A stretch of 54,407 nucleotides of DNA from Oligella ureolytica DSM 18253 (GCF_000373745.1 NZ_KB892287.1:136-54542), one strand, 5' to 3'. Counted from the stretch's first letter, positions 1 to 8,278 are shown. Made by a program: numbers and translations. Notes: generated from the sequence alone by a model not told the origin.

Positions 1-102
1 TGTAGGTAAGGGCGTCGGGCCAAGAACCCACCGAAGCGAGTCAGGCGATGGTCGCCTGAACGCCGTAGGAATCCCCGTTCTTTAGGGCGGGGAGGATGTC
101 AA
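1..102 (+). mobile_element. IS608-type IS200/IS605 element, right end (partial)
   Basis: This is the 3' end of a transposon whose body lies left of the window. A hairpin of 5-bp stem and 10-nt loop is seen at 73-92 (CCCCG, loop TTCTTTAGGG, CGGGG). The tetranucleotide GAAT (69-72) lies immediately 5' of it, and TCAA (99-102) follows 6 nt after it. In IS608, GAAT is the right-end guide and TCAA the right cleavage site bound by the Y1 transposase TnpA, so the element boundary is placed after 102. The same architecture recurs at 53949-53988. In this family the region also supplies the 3' part of the TnpB guide RNA. The hairpin and motifs are seen; the family rules are established; the boundary is inferred. 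Confidence 0.88.
2..85 (+). CDS. tnpB: TnpB RNA-guided nuclease, C-terminal tail (partial)
   Basis: An open frame enters from the left edge and stops at TAG 83-85. It ends in a stretch reading PRTHRSESGDGRLNAVGIP followed by VL, the style of C-terminal tail often annotated for IS200/IS605 TnpB proteins. The stop lies inside the right-end hairpin, as is usual for these elements. None of the catalytic RuvC-like residues are in view, so activity cannot be judged. The assignment depends mainly on the IS608-type end directly behind it. Confidence 0.6.
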   Translation, partial: VGKGVGPRTHRSESGDGRLNAVGIPVL

Positions 103-277
103 ACAAACTAACGGCAAGACAATAGTCCTTAATGAGGGCTTAGTTGGTTACGCTTTGGCTAACAGCACGAATCAATTCGTTATTGCATCCAATACCGGAC
201 TATTTACTTCCGGTGGTGTGTTTAATGTGTTTGTCAATGGCATTGAGCAGCAGATTTCAGTTGGTGCTTTGCAGTAG
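103..277 (+). pseudogene. Archaic (Csu-type) fimbrial chaperone, 3' remnant cut by IS
   Basis: A frame open from the transposon boundary to TAG 275-277 gives about 57 residues. They contain NEGLVGYALANST and later FNVFVNGIEQQISV. This looks like the last strands of the second immunoglobulin-like domain of PapD-like chaperones of archaic systems, where a 'GLVGY-LA-ST' segment is followed by an 'NG' turn near the C-terminus. That is recognition by eye, not a search. A chaperone is otherwise missing from the operon, and one is needed to fold the pilins and deliver them to the usher. The 5' part of the gene must lie beyond the inserted element. Chaperone function is therefore lost unless another copy exists elsewhere. 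Confidence 0.62.
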
Positions 278-365
278 TCGTAGTTGTGCTTTTAAACGAC
301 GCAGATAGTGAATCAGCGTCGCTATGTTTTATAAACGTTTTATTAATATTTTTAAGGGTAAAAAA

Positions 366-890
366 ATGAGTTTTAATCGGAAGTTTTTATTGACGGCTTT
401 AGGTCTAACATTAGCTGCTGTAGCGCCTCAGGCGTCAGCTGACGAGATAGCAAATCAATTTGATGTAACAATTCAAATTGTAGATTCTTGCGCGATTAGT
501 TCTCGCGGTCTTGCGCCTTTGGATTTTGGAATGCATGGTTTTTCTGCCAAGAATGTAGATAGTACGACTAATTTGAATGTTGCTTGCACTAAAGGCTCAT
601 CTTATTCAATTGCGTTGAATGCAGGAGAGAATGCCGAAACTGCTAACGATGTTGGCACTCGTAGAATGAAAGGTGTTGATACGCTTAATGCCAATGATTA
701 TGTCGCTTATAATTTATACTAGGAAGAAAGTAGAGCGACAGTGTGGGGCGATGGCTCTTCAGGCACTGTACTAGCTTCACAAACCGGAACCGGCTCAGAA
801 GTAACACACACGATTTATGGAAGAGTGCTGAATACTAATCATACGGTTGGTAATTATTTGGATACAGTGACGGCAACAGTAACTTTCTAA
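366..890 (+). pseudogene. Spore coat U-domain major pilin with internal amber codon
   Basis: This is a secreted pilin of the spore-coat-U (SCPU) type used by archaic chaperone-usher fimbriae. The ATG at 366 is chosen because it gives a clean signal peptide (KFLLTALGLTLAAVAPQASA); an upstream in-frame ATG at 324 would bury it. The frame stays open from 366 to TAA 888-890 except for a TAG at 720-722. Before the stop it reads YNLY; after it, EESRATVWGDG. The tip protein downstream reads YELYNNPQRTQRWG at the matching place, so the stop replaces exactly one residue and there is no frameshift. A CAG to TAG change would explain it. Without readthrough the product lacks its last 56 residues, including the C-terminal strands. 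Confidence 0.82.
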
Positions 891-919
891 TAACGTTGGG
901 GTGTTAAATTAATACTCCT

Positions 920-3325
920 ATGTTACCTGTTAAGAGGCACAAGGCGTTTGTTGTACAAAAAATGCCTCTCAGTCGTTTAAGTATTTGTGGTTTTTTGTTG
1001 ATTGGCCTACAGCCAATCCATGTAAATGCGCAGGATATTCCACCCGCTATCAGTCCGTCTGAGCTTCGTTTACTGCAAGAAGCTCAGGCGGATTTTAATA
1101 CCGTTTATTTATTGGTGACTTTAAATGGCAATAAACTGCCTGATTTATTACCATTTACAGTTAAGCAAGGACAGCTCTATACTAGCCCAGACGTTTTGCT
1201 GTCCATGGGTTTTAAGGATTTGGATAGTAGTAGCCCCTTACTTGCCTTGGATCAGATTGCCGGCTTACAGCAGCATTATCAACAAGAGGTTCAGGCACTG
1301 TCTTTAACCATTCCGCTGGATCGTCTTGATCATGAGCGCAGAGCATTTATCCAATCAAGCTCACCAGATATTGAAGTATCTAAGGGTACGGGGCTACTGC
1401 TGAATTATGATTTGTATAGCTCTTATTCAAGTGATAAATATAAATCGTTAAGCCTTTTTGCTGAAGGGCGCTTTTTTACTCCTTATGGTGTGCTTAGTAA
1501 TACAGCGCTCTATCAATCAAATTATTCGCCCTTTAATAGGCGTTGGCATAATCAAGCTGTTAGACTTGATACGCAATGGGAAACTTCGTGGCAAAGCGCT
1601 GCGATCAGTCTGCGTTTGGGGGATACCTTGACGGCTTCTTTGCCATGGAGTCGCTCCACCCGTATTGGTGGGATTCAATTAAGTCGTAATTTTGCCCTAC
1701 AACCTTATTTATCAACTGCGCCATTGCCTTCCTTTTTAGGTGAGGCGGCTGTACCGTCGACGGCGGAACTGTATATTAATGGGATTAAGCAGTATGAGCA
1801 AAATGTGCCGTCAGGCCCTTTTGAAATCCAAACCATGCCCTATATCAATGGCGCTGGCAATGCCACGATGGTCTTGACCGATACACAGGGTAGGCAGCAG
1901 AGCATGAGCTTACCTTTTTATAGCACCACCATGCTGCTTCGACAAGGTTTGGCGGATTGGTCTATAGAAGCCGGTTATGTACGAAAGGACTATGGCATCC
2001 GCTCGGATCGTTATGCCAAAGAAGAGGTGTTTTCGGGTACGCTTCGTTATGGTTTAACGAATTCAATCACGACAGAACTGCATGCTGAGGGTTCGCGAGA
2101 ATTACTCAATTATGGGGTAGGAGCTAATATCCGCTTGGGTCAATTGGGCGTGTTTACGGGTTCCATTGCCAATAGTCGACTAGACGATAAGGCCTTTGCC
2201 AAGGAGAGCGGTCGTCAGCATAGCTTGGGTTATCAATGGCAGGGTAAGTATTTTCATGTGAATGCGAGTCTGACTAAGGCAAATAGAAAATACAAGGATA
2301 TCGCTTCCTTGTATGGTTCTGAACATCCGGAAATTAATCAGACGATCTCCACCGGGATCAATTTGGGGGAATGGGGGAGTTTAGGTGTCAGCTATATTAA
2401 GCTTGGGTATTTTGAACAAGAAGAAAACCGCTATGTTAATGCCTATTGGAGTAAATCGATCGGACGTTCAACCTATGTGAGCATTAATTACAATAAAAGT
2501 CTCAGTGGTAATGGCAGCTCTTCGGTGTATGCCGGTATTTCCTTTAGTTTAGGTGATAATTATCGAGTGTCTTCGGCAGTAAATCACTCCGATGGTCAAC
2601 AGCGTTATACGGTTGACGTTAATAAAACCAGACGAGACAATATGGGTTGGTCTTGGAATTTACATGGTAGTCACGCTGAGGATGTCAGTGCATTGCATGC
2701 CAATGCGGATTATCGTGGACGCTATGGTGATTATGGGGTGGGCGCACGCGTTGATAACAATCAGCAAGCTGCTTACTTGAGTACACGTGGTTCAGTGGTT
2801 GCGATGTCGGGAGGGGTATTCCCCGGTCGTCAGATCACGGATGGTTTTGCGGTCGTCTCTACTAATGGAATTGCCGATGTGCCTGTTAAACTGCAAAATA
2901 ATAGATACGGCACGACGAACCGTCGTGGATTATTACTGGTTGCCCCTTTAAATGCCTATCAGCATAATAAGATTGATATAGATACCATGACGCTACCTGC
3001 TAATATGTCGATTGATAAGGTCAGTACCGATATCTCTACTCAAGCCAAATCGGGTACGCGCGTTTTATTTAAAATCGAGCCGATAAGAGCAGCCACTGTC
3101 TTATTACAAGACGCTCAGGGAGAAGCCCTGAAATTAGGTACTCAGGTAGTACTAAACGGCAAGCATAGCACCATGGTTGGCTATGATGGTATTGCTTATT
3201 TAGATAAACTCGAAGATTCAAATCGACTTGAAGTTAGCGGCGAACAAATAAGTTGTACTATTGAGTTTGACTTTAAATTAGAAGAAGCCACCATCCCACA
3301 ATTAGGACCTTTTGTTTGTAGGTAA
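920..3325 (+). CDS. Outer membrane usher, archaic chaperone-usher family
   Basis: The usher is the outer-membrane assembly pore that takes chaperone-bound pilins and polymerises them. The 801-residue product has a signal peptide ending near QPIHVNAQ (about residues 20-38), then the N-terminal chaperone-binding domain. A long beta-barrel follows, with an internal plug segment around residues 270-350 (SFLGEAAVPSTAELYINGIKQ, then PFEIQTMPYINGAGNA, a typical usher block). C-terminal domains end in CTIEFDFKLEEATIPQLGPF. Length and motifs suit CsuD-like ushers. A start at 962 (MPLSRLS) is also possible because no strong ribosome binding site marks 920. The gene lies 29 bases after the pilin and just before the tip gene. 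It looks intact although the chaperone and pilin are broken. Confidence 0.9.
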   Translation: MLPVKRHKAFVVQKMPLSRLSICGFLLIGLQPIHVNAQDIPPAISPSELRLLQEAQADFNTVYLLVTLNGNKLPDLLPFTVKQGQLYTSPDVLLSMGFKDLDSSSPLLALDQIAGLQQHYQQEVQALSLTIPLDRLDHERRAFIQSSSPDIEVSKGTGLLLNYDLYSSYSSDKYKSLSLFAEGRFFTPYGVLSNTALYQSNYSPFNRRWHNQAVRLDTQWETSWQSAAISLRLGDTLTASLPWSRSTRIGGIQLSRNFALQPYLSTAPLPSFLGEAAVPSTAELYINGIKQYEQNVPSGPFEIQTMPYINGAGNATMVLTDTQGRQQSMSLPFYSTTMLLRQGLADWSIEAGYVRKDYGIRSDRYAKEEVFSGTLRYGLTNSITTELHAEGSRELLNYGVGANIRLGQLGVFTGSIANSRLDDKAFAKESGRQHSLGYQWQGKYFHVNASLTKANRKYKDIASLYGSEHPEINQTISTGINLGEWGSLGVSYIKLGYFEQEENRYVNAYWSKSIGRSTYVSINYNKSLSGNGSSSVYAGISFSLGDNYRVSSAVNHSDGQQRYTVDVNKTRRDNMGWSWNLHGSHAEDVSALHANADYRGRYGDYGVGARVDNNQQAAYLSTRGSVVAMSGGVFPGRQITDGFAVVSTNGIADVPVKLQNNRYGTTNRRGLLLVAPLNAYQHNKIDIDTMTLPANMSIDKVSTDISTQAKSGTRVLFKIEPIRAATVLLQDAQGEALKLGTQVVLNGKHSTMVGYDGIAYLDKLEDSNRLEVSGEQISCTIEFDFKLEEATIPQLGPFVCR

Positions 3326-3329
3326 ACAG

Positions 3330-4316
3330 ATGATAAAGCTTAGAAAAACGATTTTTTATACCTTTCTTCTGATGGGTGGTTTGTTTGGGCATCAGTCGGC
3401 TGAGGCTGCTTGTACTGCTTCAGTGACAGGGCTTAATTTTGGAGAGATTGACCCCGTTAATCTGCAGCCATTGTTGAACGAGAATCCTAGTGCCCAATTG
3501 AACTATGAGTGCACTGGTTCGATAAGTTTATTGACTAATAAGTATGTCTGTATAGAAATTCATCCGACTGGAAGCGATATTATTCCACGTAAGTTATCTC
3601 ATACTTCTTCATCATCAAACATTGATTTTCAGATCTATATGGATGCAGCGCGAAGCAAGGTATGGGGCTACCGATTTGGTAATTCCGTCTATCCGCCGAT
3701 GATTATAGATCATGGTCGCGTATTAGTTAGTGTAGGAGGTGCTAAGGGCTCATTACCAATTTATGGTCGATTGCTTGCTAGTAGTGGTGATCTTATGTCG
3801 AAACCTTATGGTTCATATACAGCAACCATGAGTATAAGAGTAAAAATGTCATCTCTTGCTGTTTTGGGATTAGGTGCTTGTAGTTTCAGTAGTGATACCA
3901 CTACAACTACATTAACCGCAACCGCTAATATTCAGAAGACATGCAATGTCAGCGCCACCACGCTTGATTTTGGTGTGCAACCAAGTAATTTCTCCGGGCC
4001 GATTAATGCCACCTCACAAATCAACACGCATTGTGCGAATGGCACCGACTATCAAATAGCCCTTAATAATGGCTTACATTCAGTTGGCAATACACGTCGT
4101 ATGAAATCAGCCGATGGAGATTATATACCTTATGAGTTGTATAACAACCCACAACGTACACAGCGTTGGGGTGAGACGTTAAATACAGCAGAAACGAAAA
4201 AGCTGACATCGACAGGCCATGCTCATCAATCAATCGTTTACGGTCAAGTGCCGCAGACACAGGGCTTGGCCGCTGCACAATATAAAGACACGATCATGGT
4301 CACGGTGACTTATTGA
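3330..4316 (+). CDS. Two-domain SCPU fimbrial tip protein, CsuE-like
   Basis: This is probably the tip adhesin or tip subunit of the fimbria. The start at 3330 (MIKLRKTIFYTFLLMGG) is preferred over 3312 because it begins the signal peptide directly and sits 4 bases after the usher stop. The mature part has two spore-coat-U domains: one from about residue 27 (CTASVTGLNFGEIDP) and one from about residue 207 (CNVSATTLDFGVQ), ending in DTIMVTVTY. Each begins with the cysteine plus 'LDFG/LNFG' strand typical of the family, and CsuE has the same two-domain build. Nothing is visibly damaged. The receptor is unknown. Confidence 0.86.
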   Translation: MIKLRKTIFYTFLLMGGLFGHQSAEAACTASVTGLNFGEIDPVNLQPLLNENPSAQLNYECTGSISLLTNKYVCIEIHPTGSDIIPRKLSHTSSSSNIDFQIYMDAARSKVWGYRFGNSVYPPMIIDHGRVLVSVGGAKGSLPIYGRLLASSGDLMSKPYGSYTATMSIRVKMSSLAVLGLGACSFSSDTTTTTLTATANIQKTCNVSATTLDFGVQPSNFSGPINATSQINTHCANGTDYQIALNNGLHSVGNTRRMKSADGDYIPYELYNNPQRTQRWGETLNTAETKKLTSTGHAHQSIVYGQVPQTQGLAAAQYKDTIMVTVTY

Positions 4317-4460
4317 TTTAGCGCAAGGCAATAGCGCTACGTCTGAACCGTCGTGCCTAGCGTCTGTCAAATAGTTGCAATGTGTTTCATTTAGAATAAC
4401 CTTAGCACGATCAGTGTTATTATTGAGTCAGTATTAATTGAAATCGTAGTAGGAGAAAAA

Positions 4461-4982
4461 ATGAAAGATTCACGAGAGCGTTACGGTAGTATTACGCGTA
4501 TTTTCCATTGGGTGATGGCGTTATTAATTGTTTGGCAGGGCATGAAGTTCTTTGACCGTATTGCTGATGGTGAGCATTGGGTGGGTCAGAATTTAGTCCC
4601 TTGGCATGGCAGTATTGGTTCATTAATCTTGTTATTAGTGATTTTGCGCATTATATGGGCTTTAAGCCAGCACAATAACCGTCCGCTACAGGAGCCGGCG
4701 ACAGCTGCCTTGGTTAAGCTCGGTCATTTTTCGCTGTATGCCTGTATGGTCTTGATCCCTGTTTCCGGGATAATGTATTTGGTTGGCCGAGGCTTCGGCT
4801 GGAAGGCTTTTGGAGTGCAGATTATCAGTGGTGGTCCTGAAATCCCTTGGATGGCGACTGTCGGCGGTACGCTACACTCACCACTCTCTTGGATTTTCCT
4901 GGTTGTGGTCATTGGTCACGTTGCAATGGCTTTCTATCATCATTTTGTTAAAAAAGATGGTGTGATGAAGCGTATGGTGTAG
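4461..4982 (+). CDS. Cytochrome b561 family protein
   Basis: This is a small integral-membrane b-type cytochrome of 173 residues, the usual size for bacterial CybB-like proteins, which oxidise quinol and pass electrons at the inner membrane. Four hydrophobic helices are visible. Candidate haem ligands are His16 (RIFHWVMA), His49 (PWHGS), His89 (LGHFS), and His139 and His153 near the end. A ribosome binding site (AGGAG, 4451-4455) precedes the ATG. It stands alone between the fimbrial operon and the left edge of the IS3 remnant, whose insertion lies 18 bases after its stop. Its physiological partner cannot be read from the context. Confidence 0.88.
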   Translation: MKDSRERYGSITRIFHWVMALLIVWQGMKFFDRIADGEHWVGQNLVPWHGSIGSLILLLVILRIIWALSQHNNRPLQEPATAALVKLGHFSLYACMVLIPVSGIMYLVGRGFGWKAFGVQIISGGPEIPWMATVGGTLHSPLSWIFLVVVIGHVAMAFYHHFVKKDGVMKRMV

Positions 4983-4999
4983 CTTTAGGTTGCCCCCTG

Positions 5000-5487
5000 T
5001 GTGTCAACATAACCCTGAGCCACTGGTATTTGAGATAACATACAGATCAGGGCCGTCAGGAGAAGCAAAATGCCTAAACCAGCCACACCCGTTGACCTAA
5101 AGGTCGAGCCGCAGCAGAGCTTGAGAAACGCACACGCCGTGTGTTTACCCCCGAGTACAAGCTGTCGATCATTCAGCAAGCCGACGCCTGCAAGCATGGC
5201 GAAGTCGGCAAGCTGCTGCGGCGCGAAAGCTGTATTCCAACCAGCTGGCCCAATGGCGGCGCGATCTGCCGGAGCAGGGTGTTGACGGGCTAAAAAAATC
5301 GCACCCGGCCCTGCCGTCAAGAAAACCGCCGAGCAAAAACGTATCGAGCAACTGGAGAAAGAAAATGCCCGCCTGCGCCGTCAGGTCGAGGTTAAAGATA
5401 GCTGCCTGATGCTCCAAAAAAAGCCTTGGAATTGTTGGACAATCTGGAAGAGAGCGCATCATGACGCAGTTCGTCAGCCAGCCGTTG
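5000..5487 (+). mobile_element. IS3-family element, left part (IRL, orfA, start of orfB)
   Basis: The left terminal repeat starts at 5000 with TGTGTCAAC followed by GAGCC at about 5016. The complement of 10992-10970 begins TGTGTCAAC and also has GAGCC at the matching offset, so the two are ends of one element. Between them are remnants of orfA and orfB in the right order, but 9902-9955 and a 4.4-kb foreign block separate the halves. No flanking target duplication is visible, so the insertion looks old or rearranged. Confidence 0.75.
5070..5464 (+). pseudogene. IS3-family transposase orfA (HTH protein), frameshifted
   Basis: Read across several frames, the strand encodes pieces of an IS3-type OrfA. 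One piece is a helix-turn-helix start (RRVFTPEYKLSIIQQADA, then HGEVGKLLRRE). A linker follows (LYSNQLAQWRRDL, then GVDGLKKS), then a leucine-zipper-like end (RIEQLEKENARLRRQVEV, then KALELLDNLEES). At least three frame changes separate these pieces, so no full protein can be made. The final TGA (5462-5464) overlaps an ATG at 5461, the orfA/orfB overlap usual for IS3 elements. Confidence 0.75.
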
Positions 5488-5931
5488 CCTGACCGGGTTG
5501 TCCATTTGCTCTTCTAAAAAGCCTAGGCCGGCTAACATTCTGCGGGCGCGGGCATCGGCAGTGTAGGCATCGGCACTGTCCAGCTCGGCATGTAAACGGC
5601 CCAGCTCGGCACCATCGTGCTGCTGCTCGGCAATGGCTAAGCGCTGCTGAATGTCGCGCAGTTGGGTGTCACCATCTAGAACATAGTCGATGGCTTTGCG
5701 CTCAGGGACATCAATTTCTTGACGCATATGGGCAATACGCCAAGTAGCGGGTAACTCGCACTCGCCGGCATCGTGATGCAGTTCACCGCGCAGTAAAGCG
5801 AATAAGCTGGATTTACCAGCGCCATTGGCACCAATTAAGCCGACTTTATGCCCTGGGTGCAGGGTTAACTCTGCATTTTCCAGTAAGCGCAGTGGGCCGC
5901 GTTGTAGGGTAAGATCAGTAATTCGTATCAT
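5485..5931 (-). pseudogene. ABC-F ATPase (YheS-like), 5' fragment
   Basis: ABC-F proteins are soluble twin-ATPase proteins that act on ribosomes. This fragment keeps the start and the first nucleotide-binding fold up to about residue 149. The Walker A motif is intact (GLIGANGAGKSS, residues 31-42), and the helical part ends at FLEEQMDNPVRQ. In intact family members the signature LSGG follows at once; here the frame runs into IS3 DNA (RLADELRHD) and stops. Signature, Walker B and the whole second domain are missing, so about three quarters of the usual ~640 residues are lost. The wording of the N-terminus resembles pseudomonad YheS. It cannot function as an ABC-F protein. Confidence 0.82.
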
Positions 5932-6085
5932 GGCGCAGAGTTTATCAGCTCCAATTTAAGGGGGTGGAATATTAGCGTCCCTAATGAGGCAAGCCCAGTA
6001 TTTAATATCTATTCAATAGAACTGGCGCAAGCGATCGCTGTAGGCAGTCACGGCGCACGGTACGCTCTGCTTGAGGGTGTTTAAT

Positions 6086-7321
6086 TTAAGTGTTTTGGCG
6101 TTGCTCAGCCACATAACTTTGCACTGCTTGCTGGCGCGCTTCATTCAGTGCTTTACCCAGCTCAGCGCCTTACAAGCCTTGCGCTAGTAAGGGTTTGACG
6201 TCCACCGCGCGCACCACATCAGCGGCTTCGCGAAAATATTGCGCTTGTGGGTAATCGCGGTCTTCGAGGCCAAGGCGGCCACGGGCGTCCATTTCACAGG
6301 CGGCAATAAAATCAGCCAAGCGTTGTGGGCGGCGCATAATGTCAAACTTCATCAGTAGCTTTAATAAGGTACTGGGGCGCAGTTCCAACGCACGGTGGGC
6401 ATGGCTGTGAAATTCACCCACTAAAAAAGCCAGTTGCGCGCAATCATTGGGCACTTTAAAGCGCTTATTCACTCTTTTAATTAATGCCAAGCCGCGAGTT
6501 TCATGGCCAATGTGCCTGGGCCACTCGGCAGGATCGGTGGTGCCTTTGCCCAAGTCATGTAATAAACAGGCCCAGCGCACATTTAAAGGTTGGGCAAAAC
6601 GCACACACTGCTGCAGCACACTAAGGATATGGATCCCCGTATCAATTTCTGGGTGATGTTGTTCAGGTTGCGGTACGCCAAATAATGCGTCCACTTCGGG
6701 CAGTAAAACTTTTAATGCACCGCACTCCCGTAACACTTCAATAAAAACTTCAGGGTTGTTTTCCATTAACGCGCAAGCAAATTCTTGCCATATACGCTCA
6801 GCAGTTAAGTGCTCAAGCTCGCCGGATTCAGCCAGCACACGCATCAGTTCTAAGGTGTCAGGGTGCACGCTAAAACCTAAATAAGCATAACGAGCAGCGA
6901 AGCGGGCAACCCGTAACACCCGTAATGGATCTTCAGCAAAGGCTGGGGACACATGGCGTAAAGTGCGTGCGGCTAGGTCTTGTTGGCCGCCGTACGGATC
7001 AATCAGCGTCCCGTCAGCAGCAAGTGCCATGGCATTCACAGTGAGATCGCGGCGTAATAAATCTTCTTCTAAGGTCACATCGGGACTGGTGTGAAAGGTA
7101 AAGCCGTTATAACCATGGCCACTTTTGCGCTCAGTGCGGGCTAACGCATACTCTTCGCCGCTTTCTGGGTGTAGGAATACCGGAAAATCTTCACCCACTG
7201 GGTGAAAGCCTTGCTCAAGCATGTGTTCTGGCGTTGCGCCGACCACTACCCAGTCAATATCGATCACCTCGCGGCCTAATAATTGATCACGAACAGCACC
7301 ACCGACCTTGAAAATTTGCAT
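6086..7321 (-). pseudogene. cca: CCA-adding tRNA nucleotidyltransferase with late nonsense codon
   Basis: Cca adds or repairs the 3' CCA of tRNA from CTP and ATP. The start at 7321 ([16 protein letters not shown]) fits the family; an upstream ATG at 7354 adds 11 unrelated residues. The nucleotidyltransferase core shows GGAVRD and the catalytic DIDW (residues 21-24), then [10 protein letters not shown] and the HD-domain region HDLGKG. A TAA at 6170-6172 stops translation after 383 residues. The same frame continues with GAELGKALNEARQQAVQ and 10 more residues to TAA 6086-6088, giving the normal length of about 411. Pseudomonad relatives have Lys where the stop stands. The 383-residue form keeps the catalytic core and could retain activity. 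It lies in the foreign block. Confidence 0.85.
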
Positions 7322-7488
7322 ACAGAGACATACCTTAATAATACATGACACCAAGCGCTTCTAGAGTTATTTATCTTGATGCCAGTGTTGTGTTGCTTAA
7401 CGACTGCTTAGTGTGCTAAATTGTAACAGCGCTGGTTAGAGATTAAGCAGACAGAATTGCTCACACAACATCAGTAATAAAAACACCG

Positions 7489-7554
7489 ATAGGTAAAAGC
7501 TATCAAGGCTATGATATCAATCAATTATACCTAAGCGCTCAGGTCTGCTATTAT
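7489..7554 (+). promoter_or_regulatory. OxyR-type operator and promoter of ahpC
   Basis: Four tetranucleotides with 7-base spacing match the OxyR consensus: ATAG (7489), CTAT (7500), ATGA (7511, one mismatch pair) and CAAT (7522). A good -10 (TATTAT, 7549-7554) lies 23 bases downstream with no recognisable -35. This is the arrangement of promoters that need activation by oxidised OxyR. The ahpC start codon is 39 bases further on. Spacing and bases are seen; OxyR control is inferred. Confidence 0.75.
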
Positions 7555-7593
7555 TAACAGCGTAAGTTCTTCAACATCTTAAAGGAATTTTAA

Positions 7594-8157
7594 ATGTCTT
7601 ATATTAATAGCGAAGTTAAACCATTTAATGCAACAGCATTTCACAATGGTGATTTCATTGAAGTTAGCGAAGCAGATCTGAAAGGTAAGTGGTCTGTAGT
7701 ATTTTTCTACCCAGCAGACTTTACCTTTGTTTGCCCAACTGAGCTGGGTGACCTAGCTGACAACTACGAAGAGTTCAAAAAGCTTGGCGTAGAAATCTAC
7801 TCAGTGTCCACTGACACGCACTTTACTCACAAAGCGTGGCACGATACTTCAGAAGAAATCGGCAAGATTCAGTACCCAATGATCGGTGACCCAACAGGTC
7901 AAATCACCCGTAACTTTGGTGTGATGATTGAAGAAGATGGTTTGGCAGATCGCGGTACTTTTGTAATCGACCCAGAAGGTAAGATTCAGATCGTTGAGAT
8001 CAACGCTGGTGGTATTGGCCGTGACGCACAAGAGCTACTGCGCAAAGTTAAAGCAGCACAGTACGTTGCAGCGCACCCAGGTGAAGTTTGCCCAGCTAAG
8101 TGGAAAGAAGGTGAAGCAACTCTAAGACCTTCACTGGACTTAGTCGGTAAAATCTAA
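7594..8157 (+). CDS. ahpC: Alkyl hydroperoxide reductase subunit C (2-Cys peroxiredoxin)
   Basis: AhpC reduces hydrogen peroxide, organic peroxides and peroxynitrite in the cytoplasm and is recharged by AhpF. At 187 residues it has the normal length. The peroxidatic cysteine is Cys47 in DFTFVCPTE and the resolving cysteine Cys166 in [10 protein letters not shown]; the [13 protein letters not shown] stretch is typical of the enteric and pseudomonad AhpC group. A ribosome binding site (AAAGGA) lies 8 bases before the ATG. An OxyR-type site precedes the gene and a terminator-like hairpin separates it from ahpF, which favours more AhpC than AhpF. It is in the pseudomonad-like block and appears intact, unlike its left neighbours. 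Confidence 0.96.
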   Translation: MSYINSEVKPFNATAFHNGDFIEVSEADLKGKWSVVFFYPADFTFVCPTELGDLADNYEEFKKLGVEIYSVSTDTHFTHKAWHDTSEEIGKIQYPMIGDPTGQITRNFGVMIEEDGLADRGTFVIDPEGKIQIVEINAGGIGRDAQELLRKVKAAQYVAAHPGEVCPAKWKEGEATLRPSLDLVGKI

Positions 8158-8215
8158 GGTTAAACCCTTACTTGTTACCTCGCTTGCTCAGTTGTAATAC
8201 AACTCGGTAAGCCCG

Positions 8216-8249
8216 ACGCCCGGGCATACTTCGCTCGGGCGTTTATTTT
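8216..8249 (+). terminator. Hairpin between ahpC and ahpF
   Basis: ACGCCCG (8216-8222) pairs with CGGGCGT (8236-8242), followed by TTATTTT. It lies 58 bases after the ahpC stop and 30 bases before ahpF. It can act as a partial terminator or as a stabiliser of ahpC mRNA. Confidence 0.7.
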
Positions 8250-8278
8250 CTAAGAACAGAGTTTGGAGCATATTAATC

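Noticed and set aside
4319-4339. Hairpin TAGCGC with GCGCTA after the fimbrial tip gene
   Set aside because: The stem is short and has no T-run, so it is not a convincing terminator.
5932-6085. Possible short coding tail on the minus strand between cca and the yheS fragment (ends AYSDRLRQFY)
   Set aside because: Only about 30 codons, no start or recognised family; noise cannot be excluded.
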